This document shows positions 43,297 to 53,065 of a DNA stretch of 64,000 bases, one piece after another; positions within the stretch are counted from its first letter, which is position 1; every line of letters begins with the position of its first letter. A model generated the notes under the pieces. The model was not told the origin of the DNA. It searched no databases and worked only from the letters and a program-made list of their open reading frames with translations. The translations under genes and the position numbers were made by a program. Source of the stretch: Ralstonia pickettii DTP0602 (lineage in GTDB: Bacteria > Pseudomonadota > Gammaproteobacteria > Burkholderiales > Burkholderiaceae); the NCBI GenBank assembly GCA_000471925.1, contig CP006668.1:1674001-1738000 (forward strand), written 5' to 3'.

Positions 43297-44872
43297 AGCC
43301 ATGGGGGCGATGCCCCTGCCGCCGCACCTGCACGCCGCGCAGGCAAGCGGCCCCGCTCCCCTGCTCGAACTGCGCAATATCTCCAAGACCTTCCCGGGCG
43401 TGAAGGCGCTCAGCAACGTGCAACTCACCGTCCATGCCGGCGAGGTCCATGCGCTGATGGGCGAGAACGGCGCGGGCAAGTCCACGCTGATGAAGATCCT
43501 GTCCGGCGCCTATATCGCCGATGGCGGCGGCGAATGCCGCATCGGCGGCGCGCCGGTGGAGATCGACGGCCCGGCCACGGCGCGCGCGCATGGCGTGGCC
43601 GTGATCTACCAGGAGCTGAGCCTGGCGCCCAACCTGAGCGTGGCCGAGAACATCTACCTGGGCCGCCACCTGCACCGCCGCGGCATGGTCGACCGCGCCG
43701 GCATGGCGCGCGGCTGCGAGGCCACGCTGGCGCGGCTGGGGGCGGATTTCACGCCGGAGACGCCGGTGCATACGCTGTCGATCGCGCAGCGCCAGCTGGT
43801 GGAGATCGCCCGCGCGGTGCATTTCGAGACCCGCATCCTGGTGATGGACGAACCCACCACGCCGCTGTCCACGCGCGAGACGGATCGGCTGTTCGCGCTG
43901 ATCCGCCAGTTGCGCGCCGAAGGCATGGCGATCATCTACATCAGCCATCGCATGGCAGAGATCGATGAGCTGGCCGACCGCGTCACCGTGCTGCGCGACG
44001 GCTGCTTCGTCGGCACCCTGGAGCGCGAGCAGCTGACGCGGGCCGCGTTGGTCAAGATGATGGTCGGGCGCGACCTGTCCGGCTTCTACACCCGCACCCA
44101 TGGCGAGGTCGAGCCGGGCGAGATCATGCTGTCCGTACGCAATATGACCGACGGCCGCCGCGTGCGCGCGTGCAGCTTCGACCTGCGCGCCGGCGAGGTA
44201 CTGGGCCTGGCCGGGCTGGTCGGCGCCGGCCGGACCGAACTGGCACGGCTGGTCTTTGGTGCCGATGCGCGCACCGAGGGTGCGGTCTTCGTCGCCGGCA
44301 CGCCGCTGGCCGTCACCAGCCCGCGCCAGGCGATCGATGCCGGCATCGCCTACCTGACCGAGGACCGCAAGCTGCAAGGCCTGTTCCTGGACCAGAGCGT
44401 GCACGAGAACATCAACCTGATCGTAGCGGCGCGCGATGCGCTGCGCGGCGGGCGCCTCAACCGCGCCAGCGCGCGGCAACGCACTGCCTCGGCGATCCGG
44501 TCGCTCGGCATCCGCGTGGCGCATCCGCAGATCAATGTGGGGTCGCTGTCCGGGGGCAACCAGCAGAAGGTGATGCTGTCGCGCTTGCTGGAAACGCGGC
44601 CGCGCGTGCTGATCCTGGACGAGCCCACGCGCGGCGTGGATATCGGCGCCAAGGCGGAGATCTACCGGCTGATCAATGAGCTGGCGCGTTCCGGCGTGGC
44701 GGTGCTGCTGATTTCCAGCGAACTGCCAGAGGTGGTCGGGTTGTGCGACCGCGTGCTGGTGATGCGCGAGGGAGAGCTGGTTGGCGAGGTGCCGGGCAGT
44801 GCCGATGCCGCGGCCATGCAGGAGCAGATCATCGCGCTTGCCACGGGGGCCGGCCAGCCCACCCTGCACTAA
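43283..44872 (+). CDS. frcA: FrcA, sugar ABC transporter ATP-binding protein (two ABC domains)
   Basis: A 529-residue duplicated ATPase of the RbsA/MglA type. Domain 1: Walker [10 protein letters not shown] (about 60-68), signature [14 protein letters not shown] and Walker [10 protein letters not shown]. Domain 2 has the degenerate Walker [11 protein letters not shown], signature [13 protein letters not shown] and Walker [16 protein letters not shown] duplicated ABC with a degenerate second P-loop is the hallmark of monosaccharide importers. The start at MPLSEAMG has a GGAGG site and overlaps frcR; the open frame begins further upstream. It powers fructose import with FrcC and FrcB. Confidence 0.95.
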   Translation: MPLSEAMGAMPLPPHLHAAQASGPAPLLELRNISKTFPGVKALSNVQLTVHAGEVHALMGENGAGKSTLMKILSGAYIADGGGECRIGGAPVEIDGPATARAHGVAVIYQELSLAPNLSVAENIYLGRHLHRRGMVDRAGMARGCEATLARLGADFTPETPVHTLSIAQRQLVEIARAVHFETRILVMDEPTTPLSTRETDRLFALIRQLRAEGMAIIYISHRMAEIDELADRVTVLRDGCFVGTLEREQLTRAALVKMMVGRDLSGFYTRTHGEVEPGEIMLSVRNMTDGRRVRACSFDLRAGEVLGLAGLVGAGRTELARLVFGADARTEGAVFVAGTPLAVTSPRQAIDAGIAYLTEDRKLQGLFLDQSVHENINLIVAARDALRGGRLNRASARQRTASAIRSLGIRVAHPQINVGSLSGGNQQKVMLSRLLETRPRVLILDEPTRGVDIGAKAEIYRLINELARSGVAVLLISSELPEVVGLCDRVLVMREGELVGEVPGSADAAAMQEQIIALATGAGQPTLH

Positions 44873-44884
44873 TCGAAGCGGGCT

Positions 44885-44925
44885 GTTTGCTCCCCGCTCC
44901 CATGAAGTGGGAGAGCGGAGCAAAC
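44885..44925. repeat. Dispersed hairpin repeat R2 between frcA and frcC
   Basis: GTTTGCTCCCCGCTCCC / GGGAGAGCGGAGCAAAC forms a 17-bp, nearly perfect stem with a 7-base loop. It lies 12 bp after the frcA stop, in a 159-bp gap that is unusual for this otherwise tight operon. Confidence 0.8.
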
Positions 44926-45031
44926 AAGCGATTTCGGAAACGCCATAGCAAAAGCCACCTCGGACACGAACACGACCGCCCCAAGACAAACCGGCCGACA
45001 CAGGCCCGACATTCAGCGATCAGGAGACACC

Positions 45032-46063
45032 ATGCGCAATCCCCTCCATCCCACGGCCCACGCGGCCGCGGCTGCCGCCCCTGCCAACCGCCCTGCCCTG
45101 GCCGGCGCCACTGGCCGCGCCACCACGCAGGAACGCCTGCGCGCTCTCGGCATGCTGCCGGTGCTGGTGCTGCTGTGCCTCGGCTTCTCGCTGCTGACCG
45201 AGAACTTCGCCAGCCTGCAGAACCTCTCCATCATCGCGCAGCAGGCGTCGATCAACCTGGTGCTGGCCGCGGGCATGACCTTCGTGATCCTGACCGGCGG
45301 CATCGACCTGTCGGTCGGGTCGATCCTGTCGGTGTCCGCGGTGGTGGCAATGCTGGTATCGCTGATGCCGCAACTCGCCGCGCTGAGCGTGCCGGCGGCG
45401 CTGCTGTGCGGCCTGCTGTTCGGCCTGGTCAACGGCGCGCTGATCGCCTTCATGAAGCTGCCGCCCTTTATCGTGACGCTCGGCAGCCTGACCGCGGTGC
45501 GCGGGCTGGCGCGCCTGGTAGGCAATGACAGCACGGTCTACAACCCGGATATCGGCTTTGCCTTCATTGGCAACGGCGACCTGCTGGGCGTGCCGTGGCT
45601 GGTGGTGATCGCCGCCGCCGTGGTGGCGGTGTCGTGGGTGGTGCTGCGCCGCACGGTGCTGGGCCTGCAGATCTACGCGGTCGGCGGCAATGCCGAGGCG
45701 GCGCGCCTGTCGGGCATCAAGGTGTGGGTGGTGCTGCTGTTCGTCTACGCGGTGTCGGGGCTGCTGTCCGGGCTGGGCGGCGTGATGTCGGCGTCGCGGC
45801 TGTATGCGGCCAACGGGCTGCAGCTGGGCCAGTCGTATGAACTCGATGCGATCGCCGCGGTGATCCTGGGCGGCACCAGCTTCGTTGGCGGCGTCGGCTC
45901 CATTGCCGGCACGCTGGTGGGCGCGCTGATCATCGCGGTGCTGTCCAACGGGCTGATCCTGCTGGGTGTGTCGGATATCTGGCAATACATCATCAAGGGC
46001 CTGGTGATCATCGGCGCCGTGGCGCTCGACCGCTATCGCCAGAAGGGCTCTGCCCGTACCTGA
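45032..46063 (+). CDS. frcC: FrcC, sugar ABC transporter permease
   Basis: A 343-residue membrane protein of the RbsC/AraH permease family with about ten hydrophobic segments. Typical blocks are GMTFVILTGGIDLSVGSILS (about 86-105), the family's most conserved segment, and YAVGGNAEAARLSGIKV with GGTSFVGGVGSIAGTLVGAL. The N-terminal 45 residues are Ala-rich and cytoplasmic. The ATG follows CAGGAG. It pairs with FrcA and FrcB for high-affinity fructose uptake; frcB follows after 25 bp. Confidence 0.94.
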   Translation: MRNPLHPTAHAAAAAAPANRPALAGATGRATTQERLRALGMLPVLVLLCLGFSLLTENFASLQNLSIIAQQASINLVLAAGMTFVILTGGIDLSVGSILSVSAVVAMLVSLMPQLAALSVPAALLCGLLFGLVNGALIAFMKLPPFIVTLGSLTAVRGLARLVGNDSTVYNPDIGFAFIGNGDLLGVPWLVVIAAAVVAVSWVVLRRTVLGLQIYAVGGNAEAARLSGIKVWVVLLFVYAVSGLLSGLGGVMSASRLYAANGLQLGQSYELDAIAAVILGGTSFVGGVGSIAGTLVGALIIAVLSNGLILLGVSDIWQYIIKGLVIIGAVALDRYRQKGSART

Positions 46064-46088
46064 CAGTCGGCCCGACAGGAGACAGATC

Positions 46089-47066
46089 GTGATCCAACCC
46101 ATCCTCAACGCCCTGGCGGCAGGCACCCTCGCCATGGTGTGTGCGCTCCCCGCCGTGGCACAGACGCCGGCGCAGCCTGCGTCCGCGCCAGCCCAGCAAC
46201 GCCAGCTGAAAAAAGTCGGCGTGACACTGGGTTCCCTCGGCAACCCGTATTTCGTCGCCCTGGCGCGTGGCGCCGAGGCCGCGGCCCGGCAGGTCAATCC
46301 GCAGGCCAAGGTGACGGTGCTGTCGGCAGACTATGACCTGAACAAGCAGTTCACCCATATCGACAGCTTTATCGTCGCCAAGGTCGACCTGATCCTGATC
46401 AACGCCGCCGATGCGCGCGCGATCGAGCCGGCGGTACGCAAGGCGCGCAAGGCAGGCATCGTGGTGGTGGCGGTCGACGTTGCCGCCGCCGGCGCCGACG
46501 CCACCGTGCAGACCGACAACACCCAGGCCGGCGAGCTGGCCTGCGGCTATATCGCCGAGCAGCTCAAGGGACGCGGCAACGTGATCATCCAGAACGGCCC
46601 GCCGGTGTCGGCGGTGCTCGACCGCGTCAAGGGCTGCAAGACGGTGCTTGCGCGGCATCCGCAGATCCGCATCCTGTCCGACGACCAGGATGCCAAGGGT
46701 TCGCGCGAAGGCGGGCTGAACGTGATGCAGCTGTACCTGACGCGCTTCCCGAAGGTGGATGCGGTCTTCACCATCAACGATCCACAGGCCGTGGGCGCGG
46801 ACCTGGCCGCGCGCCAGCTCAACCGCCGCGGCATCCTGATCGCCTCGGTCGACGGCGCGCCGGATATCGAGGCCGCGCTGAAGGCCGACACGCTGGTGCA
46901 GGCCTCGGCCAGCCAGGACCCGTGGGCCATCGCGCGCACGGCGGTGCAGCTCGGCGTGGACATGATGAACGGCCAGCGCCCCGCCAACCCGACCGTGCTG
47001 CTGCCGTCCACGCTGGTGACGCGCGCCAATGTCGGCCAATACAAAGGCTGGGCCACGCCGCGCTGA
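46089..47066 (+). CDS. frcB: FrcB, periplasmic fructose-binding protein
   Basis: A 325-residue substrate-binding protein of the ribose/galactose type with a signal peptide (AAGTLAMVCALPAVAQ, cleaved near 25). It begins with GTG and has an ACAGGAGACAG site. The mature protein reads KKVGVTLGSLGNPYFVALARGAE, then VDLILINAADARAIEPAVRKA and VIIQNGPPVSAVLDRVKGC, standard for periplasmic binding protein cluster B. It delivers fructose to FrcC. Identity as a fructose binder rests on the operon, not on the binding site itself. Confidence 0.92.
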   Translation: MIQPILNALAAGTLAMVCALPAVAQTPAQPASAPAQQRQLKKVGVTLGSLGNPYFVALARGAEAAARQVNPQAKVTVLSADYDLNKQFTHIDSFIVAKVDLILINAADARAIEPAVRKARKAGIVVVAVDVAAAGADATVQTDNTQAGELACGYIAEQLKGRGNVIIQNGPPVSAVLDRVKGCKTVLARHPQIRILSDDQDAKGSREGGLNVMQLYLTRFPKVDAVFTINDPQAVGADLAARQLNRRGILIASVDGAPDIEAALKADTLVQASASQDPWAIARTAVQLGVDMMNGQRPANPTVLLPSTLVTRANVGQYKGWATPR

Positions 47067-47105
47067 AGGCATGACCGGCCCCTCCACCCCTCTACTTCCT
47101 TTGAC

Positions 47106-48602
47106 ATGATGCACAGCCACCCTGCCGGCGCTTCGGTTCCCCAAGCTTCCCCGGAATTCGATTTCGTACTGTTCGGCGCCACCGGCGACCTGGCGCGGCG
47201 CAAGCTGCTGCCGGCGCTGTTCGACGCGCACGCCGCCGGCTCGCTACATCCACGCGGACGCATCCTGGCGCTGGGCAGCCAGCCGCTGGCGCATGACGCG
47301 TATCTGTCGATGCTCAACGATGAAGTGCTGCCGGGACTGGCCGGCAACGCGGCGGCTTCGGCCTGGCAGGGTTTTCTCGACCGCATCGTCTACCTGCAGG
47401 TCGATGCCAACGCCGACGGCGGCTTCGATGCGCTGGCCGAACTGGTCAATGCACGCGCCGCAGCGGTGGTGGTGTGCTACCTCGCCACCGCACCGCACCT
47501 GTTCGTCAGGATCTGCGAGCAGCTGGCGCGCGTGGGCCTGGCCGGCGAGCGCAGCCGCGTGGTGCTGGAGAAACCGCTCGGCCACGACCTGGCCTCGTCC
47601 GAAGCGATCAACGCCGAAGTGGCGCGCCACTTTGCCGAGGACCGCATCTACCGGATCGACCACTACCTGGGCAAGGAGTCGGTGCAGAACCTGATGGCGG
47701 TGCGCTTCGGAAACGTGCTGTTCGAACCGCTGTGGCGGCGTGAATGGGTGCGGCAGGTGCAGATCACGATTGCCGAAGAACTCGGCGTGGAGCGCCGCGG
47801 CAACTTCTACGACGGCATCGGCGCGCTGCGCGACATGGTGCAGAACCACCTGCTGCAGCTGCTGTGCATGGTGGCGATGGAACCGCCCACCAGCCTGTCT
47901 GAAGACGCCATCCGCGACGAGAAGCTGAAGATCCTGAAGGCACTGCGTCCGATCCGCCCCGAGGACGTCGCCGAGAAAGTGGTACGCGGCCAGTACTGCC
48001 GCGGCGCGGCCGGCGGCGATCCCGTGCCCGGCTACTCGAGCGAAGCGGGCATCGCCCCCGACAGCCGCACCGAGACCTTCGTCGCCATCCGCGCCGAGAT
48101 CGCCAACTGGCGCTGGGCCGGCGTGCCGTTCTACCTGCGCACCGGCAAGCGCATGCAATCGCGCGTGGCGGAGATCGTGATCCACTTCCACGACGTGCCC
48201 TACCCGCTGTTCCCGCATCCGCTGGGCACCACGCCGGGCAACCGGCTGGTGATCACGCTGCAGCCGGAGGAAAGCATCCGGCTGTATTTCCTGACCAAGC
48301 AGCCGGGCGATACGCAGGCACTGCTGCCCGCCTCGCTCGACCTGCAGCTGACCAGCGCCGCGCCGCGCGTGCGCCGCGTCGGCGCGTATGAACGGCTGCT
48401 GCTCGACGTGATCCGCGGCCGGCTGGGCCTGTTCGTGCGGCGCGACGAACAGGTGCAGGCGTGGCGCTGGGTCGCACCGATCCTGAAGGCGTGGGAGAAC
48501 ACCACCGCGCCGCCCAAGCTGTACACCGCCGGCACCTGGGGGCCGGCGGCCTCCAGCGCCCTGCTGTCGCGCGATGGCCTGGCCTGGCATGAAGAGATGT
48601 AG
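47106..48602 (+). CDS. zwf: Glucose-6-phosphate 1-dehydrogenase
   Basis: A 498-residue cytosolic enzyme that oxidises glucose 6-phosphate to 6-phosphogluconolactone. The nucleotide motif [16 protein letters not shown] is near residues 24-39, [11 protein letters not shown] near 157-167 and the active-site signature [14 protein letters not shown] at about 184-197. Length and motifs are complete. Its place in the fructose operon shows that fructose carbon is sent through Pgi and Zwf to 6-phosphogluconate and the Entner-Doudoroff pathway. It starts 39 bp after frcB. A second zwf elsewhere in the genome would be expected in Cupriavidus. Confidence 0.96.
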   Translation: MMHSHPAGASVPQASPEFDFVLFGATGDLARRKLLPALFDAHAAGSLHPRGRILALGSQPLAHDAYLSMLNDEVLPGLAGNAAASAWQGFLDRIVYLQVDANADGGFDALAELVNARAAAVVVCYLATAPHLFVRICEQLARVGLAGERSRVVLEKPLGHDLASSEAINAEVARHFAEDRIYRIDHYLGKESVQNLMAVRFGNVLFEPLWRREWVRQVQITIAEELGVERRGNFYDGIGALRDMVQNHLLQLLCMVAMEPPTSLSEDAIRDEKLKILKALRPIRPEDVAEKVVRGQYCRGAAGGDPVPGYSSEAGIAPDSRTETFVAIRAEIANWRWAGVPFYLRTGKRMQSRVAEIVIHFHDVPYPLFPHPLGTTPGNRLVITLQPEESIRLYFLTKQPGDTQALLPASLDLQLTSAAPRVRRVGAYERLLLDVIRGRLGLFVRRDEQVQAWRWVAPILKAWENTTAPPKLYTAGTWGPAASSALLSRDGLAWHEEM

Positions 48603-48626
48603 TCCGAGTATTGCAGAGGAACCGAG

Positions 48627-50267
48627 ATGACCACTTCCCTACCCGCCTGGCATGCCCTGCGCACGCACGCCGATACCCTGCGCGGCGCCCATATGCGCGA
48701 CTGGTTCGCTGGCCCGCACGGCCAGGCGCGCGCCGAACGCTATGTCGCGGAAGCCTGCGGCCTGACGCTCGATTACGCCAAGAACCGCATCACTGACGAG
48801 ACCCTGGCGCTGCTGTTCGCACTGGCCGCACAGGCACGGGTGGGCGAGCGGCGCGACGCCATGTTCGCCGGCGAAGCGGTCAACACCACCGAACACCGCG
48901 CCGCGCTGCATATCGCGCTGCGCGCCTATCCCGAGGACGGCTATCGCGCGCTCGGCGTGGCGGTCGGTGACGATGTCGCCGGGGTGCTGGCGCAGATGGC
49001 GCGCTTTGCCGGCGCGGTGCGCAGCGGCGCGTGGACGGGCTTCGACGGGCGTGCCATCACGGATGTTGTCAATATCGGCATCGGCGGTTCGGACCTGGGC
49101 CCGCGCATGGTATGCCGCGCGCTGGCCGACCCGCAAGCCGCCGGCCCGCGCCTGCACTTCGTCGCCAATGTCGACGGCAGCGACCTCGCCCGCACGCTGG
49201 CCACGCTCGATGCCGCCACCACGCTGGTGATCGTCTGCTCCAAGACCTTCACCACGCTGGAGACCATGGCCAATGCGCGTACCGCGCGCGACTGGTTCCT
49301 GCATCAGGGCGCAACCCAGGCGGCGCTGGCGCGGCATTTCGTGGCGGTGTCGACCAATCGCGAGGCCGTGGCCGCATTCGGCATCGACCCGGCCAATATG
49401 TTCCCGTTCTGGGACTGGGTCGGCGGGCGCTTCTCGCTGTGGTCGGCGGTGGGGTTGTCGATTGCCGTGGGCATCGGCTTCGACCGTTTCCGGCAGCTGC
49501 TCGACGGAGCGCGTGCGATGGACCTGCATTTCGCGGGCGCGCCACCGGCGCAAAACCTGCCGATGATCCTCGGCCTGCTCGATGTCTGGTATCGCAGCTT
49601 CCTCGGCGCCGGCAGCCGCTGCGTCGCGCCGTACTGCGAACCGCTGGAACTGCTGCCGGCCTTCCTGCAGCAGCTGGAGATGGAAAGCAACGGCAAGTCC
49701 GTGCGGCTGGATGGCCGCACCCTCGACGCCGGCTCGGCGGCGGTGGTATGGGGCACGACCGGCACCAACGGCCAGCACGCCTACTTCCAGATGATGCACC
49801 AGGGCTCGCAACTGGTTCCGGTAGACTTCATTGCCACGCTGGAACCGGTCTGCGACCTGCCCGGCCACCATACCAAGCTGCTCGCCAACTGCTTTGCGCA
49901 GGGCGAAGCGCTGCTGCGCGGACGCACCGCCGACGAAGTACGCGCCGAAGGCGTGTCCGATGAAACGCTGGTGCCGCACCTGGTCTTCGAAGGCAACCGG
50001 CCCAGCAATACGCTGCTGATGCAGCGGCTGAACCCGTTCCACCTGGGCGCGCTGCTGGCGTTGTCGGAGCACCGCACCTTCGTGCAGGGCGCGTTGTGGC
50101 AGATCAATTCCTTCGACCAGTGGGGCGTGGAACTCGGCAAGAAGCTGGCCGGGCCGATCCAGCGCGAGCTGGAAGGCGCACCGGCAGGTAGCGCCGCCGC
50201 GCACGATGCCTCGACCGCCGCGCTGATCCGCCGGGCACAGGCGGTGCGCACCGCGGTGGCCGGCTGA
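48627..50267 (+). CDS. pgi: Glucose-6-phosphate isomerase
   Basis: A 546-residue cytosolic enzyme that interconverts fructose 6-phosphate and glucose 6-phosphate. Conserved blocks include NIGIGGSDLGPRMVCRAL (about 148-165), VCSKTFTTLETMANA, VGGRFSLWSAVGLSIA (the PGI signature) and VVWGTTGTNGQHAYFQMMHQG, with HHTKLLANCFAQGEAL near the end. The ATG follows GAGGAACCGAG. Gap to zwf is 24 bp. It works backwards from glycolysis here, feeding fructose 6-phosphate to Zwf. Confidence 0.96.
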   Translation: MTTSLPAWHALRTHADTLRGAHMRDWFAGPHGQARAERYVAEACGLTLDYAKNRITDETLALLFALAAQARVGERRDAMFAGEAVNTTEHRAALHIALRAYPEDGYRALGVAVGDDVAGVLAQMARFAGAVRSGAWTGFDGRAITDVVNIGIGGSDLGPRMVCRALADPQAAGPRLHFVANVDGSDLARTLATLDAATTLVIVCSKTFTTLETMANARTARDWFLHQGATQAALARHFVAVSTNREAVAAFGIDPANMFPFWDWVGGRFSLWSAVGLSIAVGIGFDRFRQLLDGARAMDLHFAGAPPAQNLPMILGLLDVWYRSFLGAGSRCVAPYCEPLELLPAFLQQLEMESNGKSVRLDGRTLDAGSAAVVWGTTGTNGQHAYFQMMHQGSQLVPVDFIATLEPVCDLPGHHTKLLANCFAQGEALLRGRTADEVRAEGVSDETLVPHLVFEGNRPSNTLLMQRLNPFHLGALLALSEHRTFVQGALWQINSFDQWGVELGKKLAGPIQRELEGAPAGSAAAHDASTAALIRRAQAVRTAVAG

Positions 50268-50305
50268 GTGGGCAGCGCAAAACCAAGACATCACAGGAGA
50301 CAGCA

Positions 50306-51223
50306 ATGTCCATGCCCCTTCCTCGCTACGTTGTATTTGGCGAGGCGCTGACCGACATGGTCCGCCAGCCCGACGGCAGCTGGCTGGGCCTGCCCGGCGG
50401 CTCCTGCTGGAACGTGGCCCGCGTCGGCGCCCGGCTGGGGATCGCCACCGCGTTCGCCGGCGCGGTGAGCCAGGACCTGTTCGGCGACGACCTGGCGCTG
50501 GCCAGCGCCGAAGCCGGGCTGGACGACCGCTTCCTGCAGCGCGTAGCGCGCTCGCCTTTCCTCGCCTTTGTTGCGTCGCGCCATCCGCCGCAATATTTCT
50601 TTGTCGGCGATGACAGCGCGGACCTGCATTTTGACCCGGCCCGCCTGCCCGCAGGCTGGCGGCAGGCGGCAGAGGTGGTGCATTTCGGCTCGATCAGCCT
50701 GGTGCGCCAGCCGCTGGCGGCACGGCTTTGCGAAGAAGCCACGCTGGCCGCGCAGGCGGGCAAGCGGATTGCCTTCGATCCCAACTTCCGCGACCTGATG
50801 CGCGCGTCCGGCTACGGCGACGTCCTCGCTCACATGCTGCGGCTGGCCAGCTACGTCAAGATCTCCGACGAAGACCTGGCCGGACTCTTTCCCGCGCTCG
50901 ATACCAACGCAGCACTGGCGCACGTACGCGGCATGGCGCCCAATGCCACTGTCATGCTGACGCGCGGCGCGCATGGCATGACCTTGCTCAAGGGCAGCGT
51001 TGCCGTCGAGCAGCCCGCGCTGACCGTCGAGGTGGCAGACACCGTCGGCTGTGGCGATGCGGCGATGGGAGGCTGGATGGCCGGCGTGCTGTCCGGCGCC
51101 GCGGCCGACCTTGCGGCGCAGGCGCGGCTGGCTGCCGCCGCGGCGGCCATCGCTGCGACCTGGGCCGGCGCGTATCCGCCGCGGCGCGAGGAAGTGGAAG
51201 CATTGTTGGCTGCTATGGCATGA
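50306..51223 (+). CDS. frcK: Fructokinase, PfkB (ribokinase) family
   Basis: A 305-residue sugar kinase that phosphorylates fructose to fructose 6-phosphate. The N-terminal FGEALTDMVRQPDGSWLGLPGGSCWNVA contains the family's GG substrate-loop motif. The C-terminal signature EVADTVGCGDAAMGGWMAGVL has the catalytic Asp (GCGDA); the usual GAGDA is changed by one residue. The ATG follows ACAGGAGACAG. It is the last gene of the fructose operon, 38 bp after pgi. A 139-bp stretch with no terminator hairpin and U-run follows. Confidence 0.94.
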   Translation: MSMPLPRYVVFGEALTDMVRQPDGSWLGLPGGSCWNVARVGARLGIATAFAGAVSQDLFGDDLALASAEAGLDDRFLQRVARSPFLAFVASRHPPQYFFVGDDSADLHFDPARLPAGWRQAAEVVHFGSISLVRQPLAARLCEEATLAAQAGKRIAFDPNFRDLMRASGYGDVLAHMLRLASYVKISDEDLAGLFPALDTNAALAHVRGMAPNATVMLTRGAHGMTLLKGSVAVEQPALTVEVADTVGCGDAAMGGWMAGVLSGAAADLAAQARLAAAAAAIAATWAGAYPPRREEVEALLAAMA

Positions 51224-51362
51224 AGGCCGGCGCCAGGCGCCGCAAGCCGATCAGCTATGGGAAAGCCGGAGCCAGTAGGGAATGCCCTTTGGGAAAGCTC
51301 TAAATACGCGCCAGATTTCGAGAAAGTAAGCCCTTCGTTAGATCCTGCAGCAAAAGGAGTGA

Positions 51363-51737
51363 ATGATGAGCGGCAACCTCAAGATCGGCATCGCCTCACT
51401 GGAAGACTTCAAGGCCCGCACCATGGCTATCGCCCGCGGCGAACTCAAGCCCGGAAAGAATGAGCCCAAGGTCTGGTTTCAATCGCTGGACGTGCTGGCC
51501 AAGGTCCTGTCCCCAGCCAATCGCCAATTGCTCGCGCTGATCGCCGAAACGAATCCAGAATCGCTCGAAGATCTGTCGGTGAAAACAGGACGCGCCGTGT
51601 CGAACCTGTCGCGGACGCTCCGCACGATGGAGGGCTACGGCCTGATTCACTTCGAGCAAGGCCCACGCCGCAGGCTTGCACCGCGCGTTGACTACAGCGG
51701 TGTTGAACTTGAGCTTGCCTTCACTAGCGCACGCTGA
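51363..51737 (+). CDS. Winged-helix antitoxin-like regulator (HVO_A0114/TumA type), orphan
   Basis: A 124-residue protein. The N-terminal part LKIGIASLEDFKARTMAIARGELKPGKNEPKVWF is the hallmark of HVO_A0114-family regulators, which act as antitoxins (TumA) of TumE-type toxins. The rest is a winged-helix domain: LLALIAETNPESLEDLSVKTGRAVSNLSRTLRTMEGYGLIHFEQG. AAGGAG precedes the tandem ATGATG. The toxin gene that usually lies just upstream is missing; the 139 bp between frcK and this gene hold no toxin-like frame. It may be a former toxin-antitoxin module or a stand-alone regulator. Confidence 0.78.
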   Translation: MMSGNLKIGIASLEDFKARTMAIARGELKPGKNEPKVWFQSLDVLAKVLSPANRQLLALIAETNPESLEDLSVKTGRAVSNLSRTLRTMEGYGLIHFEQGPRRRLAPRVDYSGVELELAFTSAR

Positions 51738-51770
51738 CATGGGGCGGCTGGATGGCCGGCGTGCTCGCCG

Positions 51771-52487
51771 CTACCGGAGGAACGCCGGCGACAGCAGACG
51801 CAGCCCGATCGTAAAGAAGCGCTCGCCGGTACCGCCGCCGAACACATTGCCGTAGGTGGTATCGACCTGCACCCGGTCCTGCACCACCCAGAAGCGGAAC
51901 CCCGCCTGAAACGACGGCTTGCCGCGATTCTCGCCAAAGGTCTCGGCTATCAGATAGACGCGCGGGTGCAGCTGGGTTTCCGTGCCGATGCCCCATGTCA
52001 TGCGGCTCTGGTCGTTCTCGGTGTCGCGGTTGGCGCCCACATTCAGGTGCGCGACAAAGCGGTCGTCGGCAAACGAGAACGACACCGGCACGTTCAAATA
52101 CAAGTTGCCGAACAGCTTGCTTTGCTCAGCATTGGGATGGTGGATGGCGCCCGCTGACAAAGCAATGCCGTAACCGTTGGTCTCCAGCGGCTTCAGCAGG
52201 GTCTTGGCCTGGAACTGCACGTTGGTGGCATCGAACGCGCCATCGACCCGCTGCAACGAACCGCCCAGCGTCAGCTCCAGGTTGCCGGTGAAGTTGCAGC
52301 CCGGCAGCGCCCAGTACTCGTTGCCGCCCGACTGGAACTGCATCCAGGACTCTAGCTGGCAGGACTTGGGATCGACGATACGCGCATCGTCGGTGATCAG
52401 CGGCCGGGCCGCGAAGGCCGGACCGGATGCGGCGGCCACCAGGACCGCCATTGCAGCAAGACGAACGAAAAACCGGTGCCACACCAT
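51771..52487 (-). CDS. Outer-membrane beta-barrel-like protein
   Basis: A 238-residue protein with a signal peptide (FFVRLAAMAVLVAAASGPAFA, cleaved near residue 24). The mature part begins ARPLITDDARIVDPKSCQLESWMQF and has alternating hydrophobic/polar strands (LELTLGGSLQRVDG, FGNLYLNVPVSFSF, RFVAHLNVGANRD, RVYLIAETFGENRGKPSFQAGFRFWV), as expected for a small outer-membrane barrel. It ends GLRLLSPAFLR rather than in the usual aromatic residue. No transporter family could be named. The start at MVWHRFF follows a GGAGG site; a longer frame exists upstream. Confidence 0.72.
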   Translation of the reverse strand: MVWHRFFVRLAAMAVLVAAASGPAFAARPLITDDARIVDPKSCQLESWMQFQSGGNEYWALPGCNFTGNLELTLGGSLQRVDGAFDATNVQFQAKTLLKPLETNGYGIALSAGAIHHPNAEQSKLFGNLYLNVPVSFSFADDRFVAHLNVGANRDTENDQSRMTWGIGTETQLHPRVYLIAETFGENRGKPSFQAGFRFWVVQDRVQVDTTYGNVFGGGTGERFFTIGLRLLSPAFLR

Positions 52488-53065
52488 GGCAACCCTCCTG
52501 AACAACAAGCAGCGGCGTGGCAGGCGAGGATACACGCCGGCCGTGACACGACAAACAAAGGACAGGAAGGAGGAGGAAGACGGCGCGGCTGCGCGCTGGC
52601 GCCCGGCCGCAATCAATACAGCCCGCCATGGCGATACTGCAGCAAAAGACTACAGTTGTTCAGCTTGCCATGGCGGCTCGGGGAACTCCCCTTCCGCGAG
52701 AATGACTGGGACAACTGTCCACGGATAGCTCCGCTTGTGAAAACCGAGCGCAGTGTAATGCGTGGCTTGCAGCCTGGTCAACCCGACCCAGCGCCGAGCC
52801 AATGTACAGTCGGCTGCGGTGGAGCGCCCATCGAGATCGTGCGCCAGTACGCTGATCGCCACCTACACCGGCCCGATCCCTGGCGGCGTTCTCCGAATTG
52901 TTCCCGGCACGTCGTGCAGTCGATCGGCCCGCCGGTAGCTCCAATTTCGTGGTGACGATCTTCGGCGACTTTGCCTCGTTCATCATCACCTGGCCACACC
53001 GGCAGCAGCATGGCCACCACGATTTACGTGATGATCGCCGCCGCCATCAGCGGCGGCGTAGCGCT
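52488..53065. other. Gap with a possible tctA remnant
   Basis: 578 bp without an intact gene. On the minus strand near 52840-52920 a short stretch reads GTIRRTPPGIGPV, stop, VAISVLA, which resembles the PGxGPV...LLP stretch of TctA permeases. That would fit the Bug-protein gene just upstream on the same strand. The match is short and includes a stop, so it is only a hint. The remainder shows nothing recognisable. Confidence 0.25.

Noticed and set aside
43217..45001. Open frame of 594 codons opposite frcA
   Set aside because: Antisense shadow of a clearly functional ABC gene; composition is atypical and no motif is present.
48639..50306. Open frame of 555 codons opposite pgi
   Set aside because: Complete overlap with a well-conserved enzyme on the other strand; no protein-like motif.
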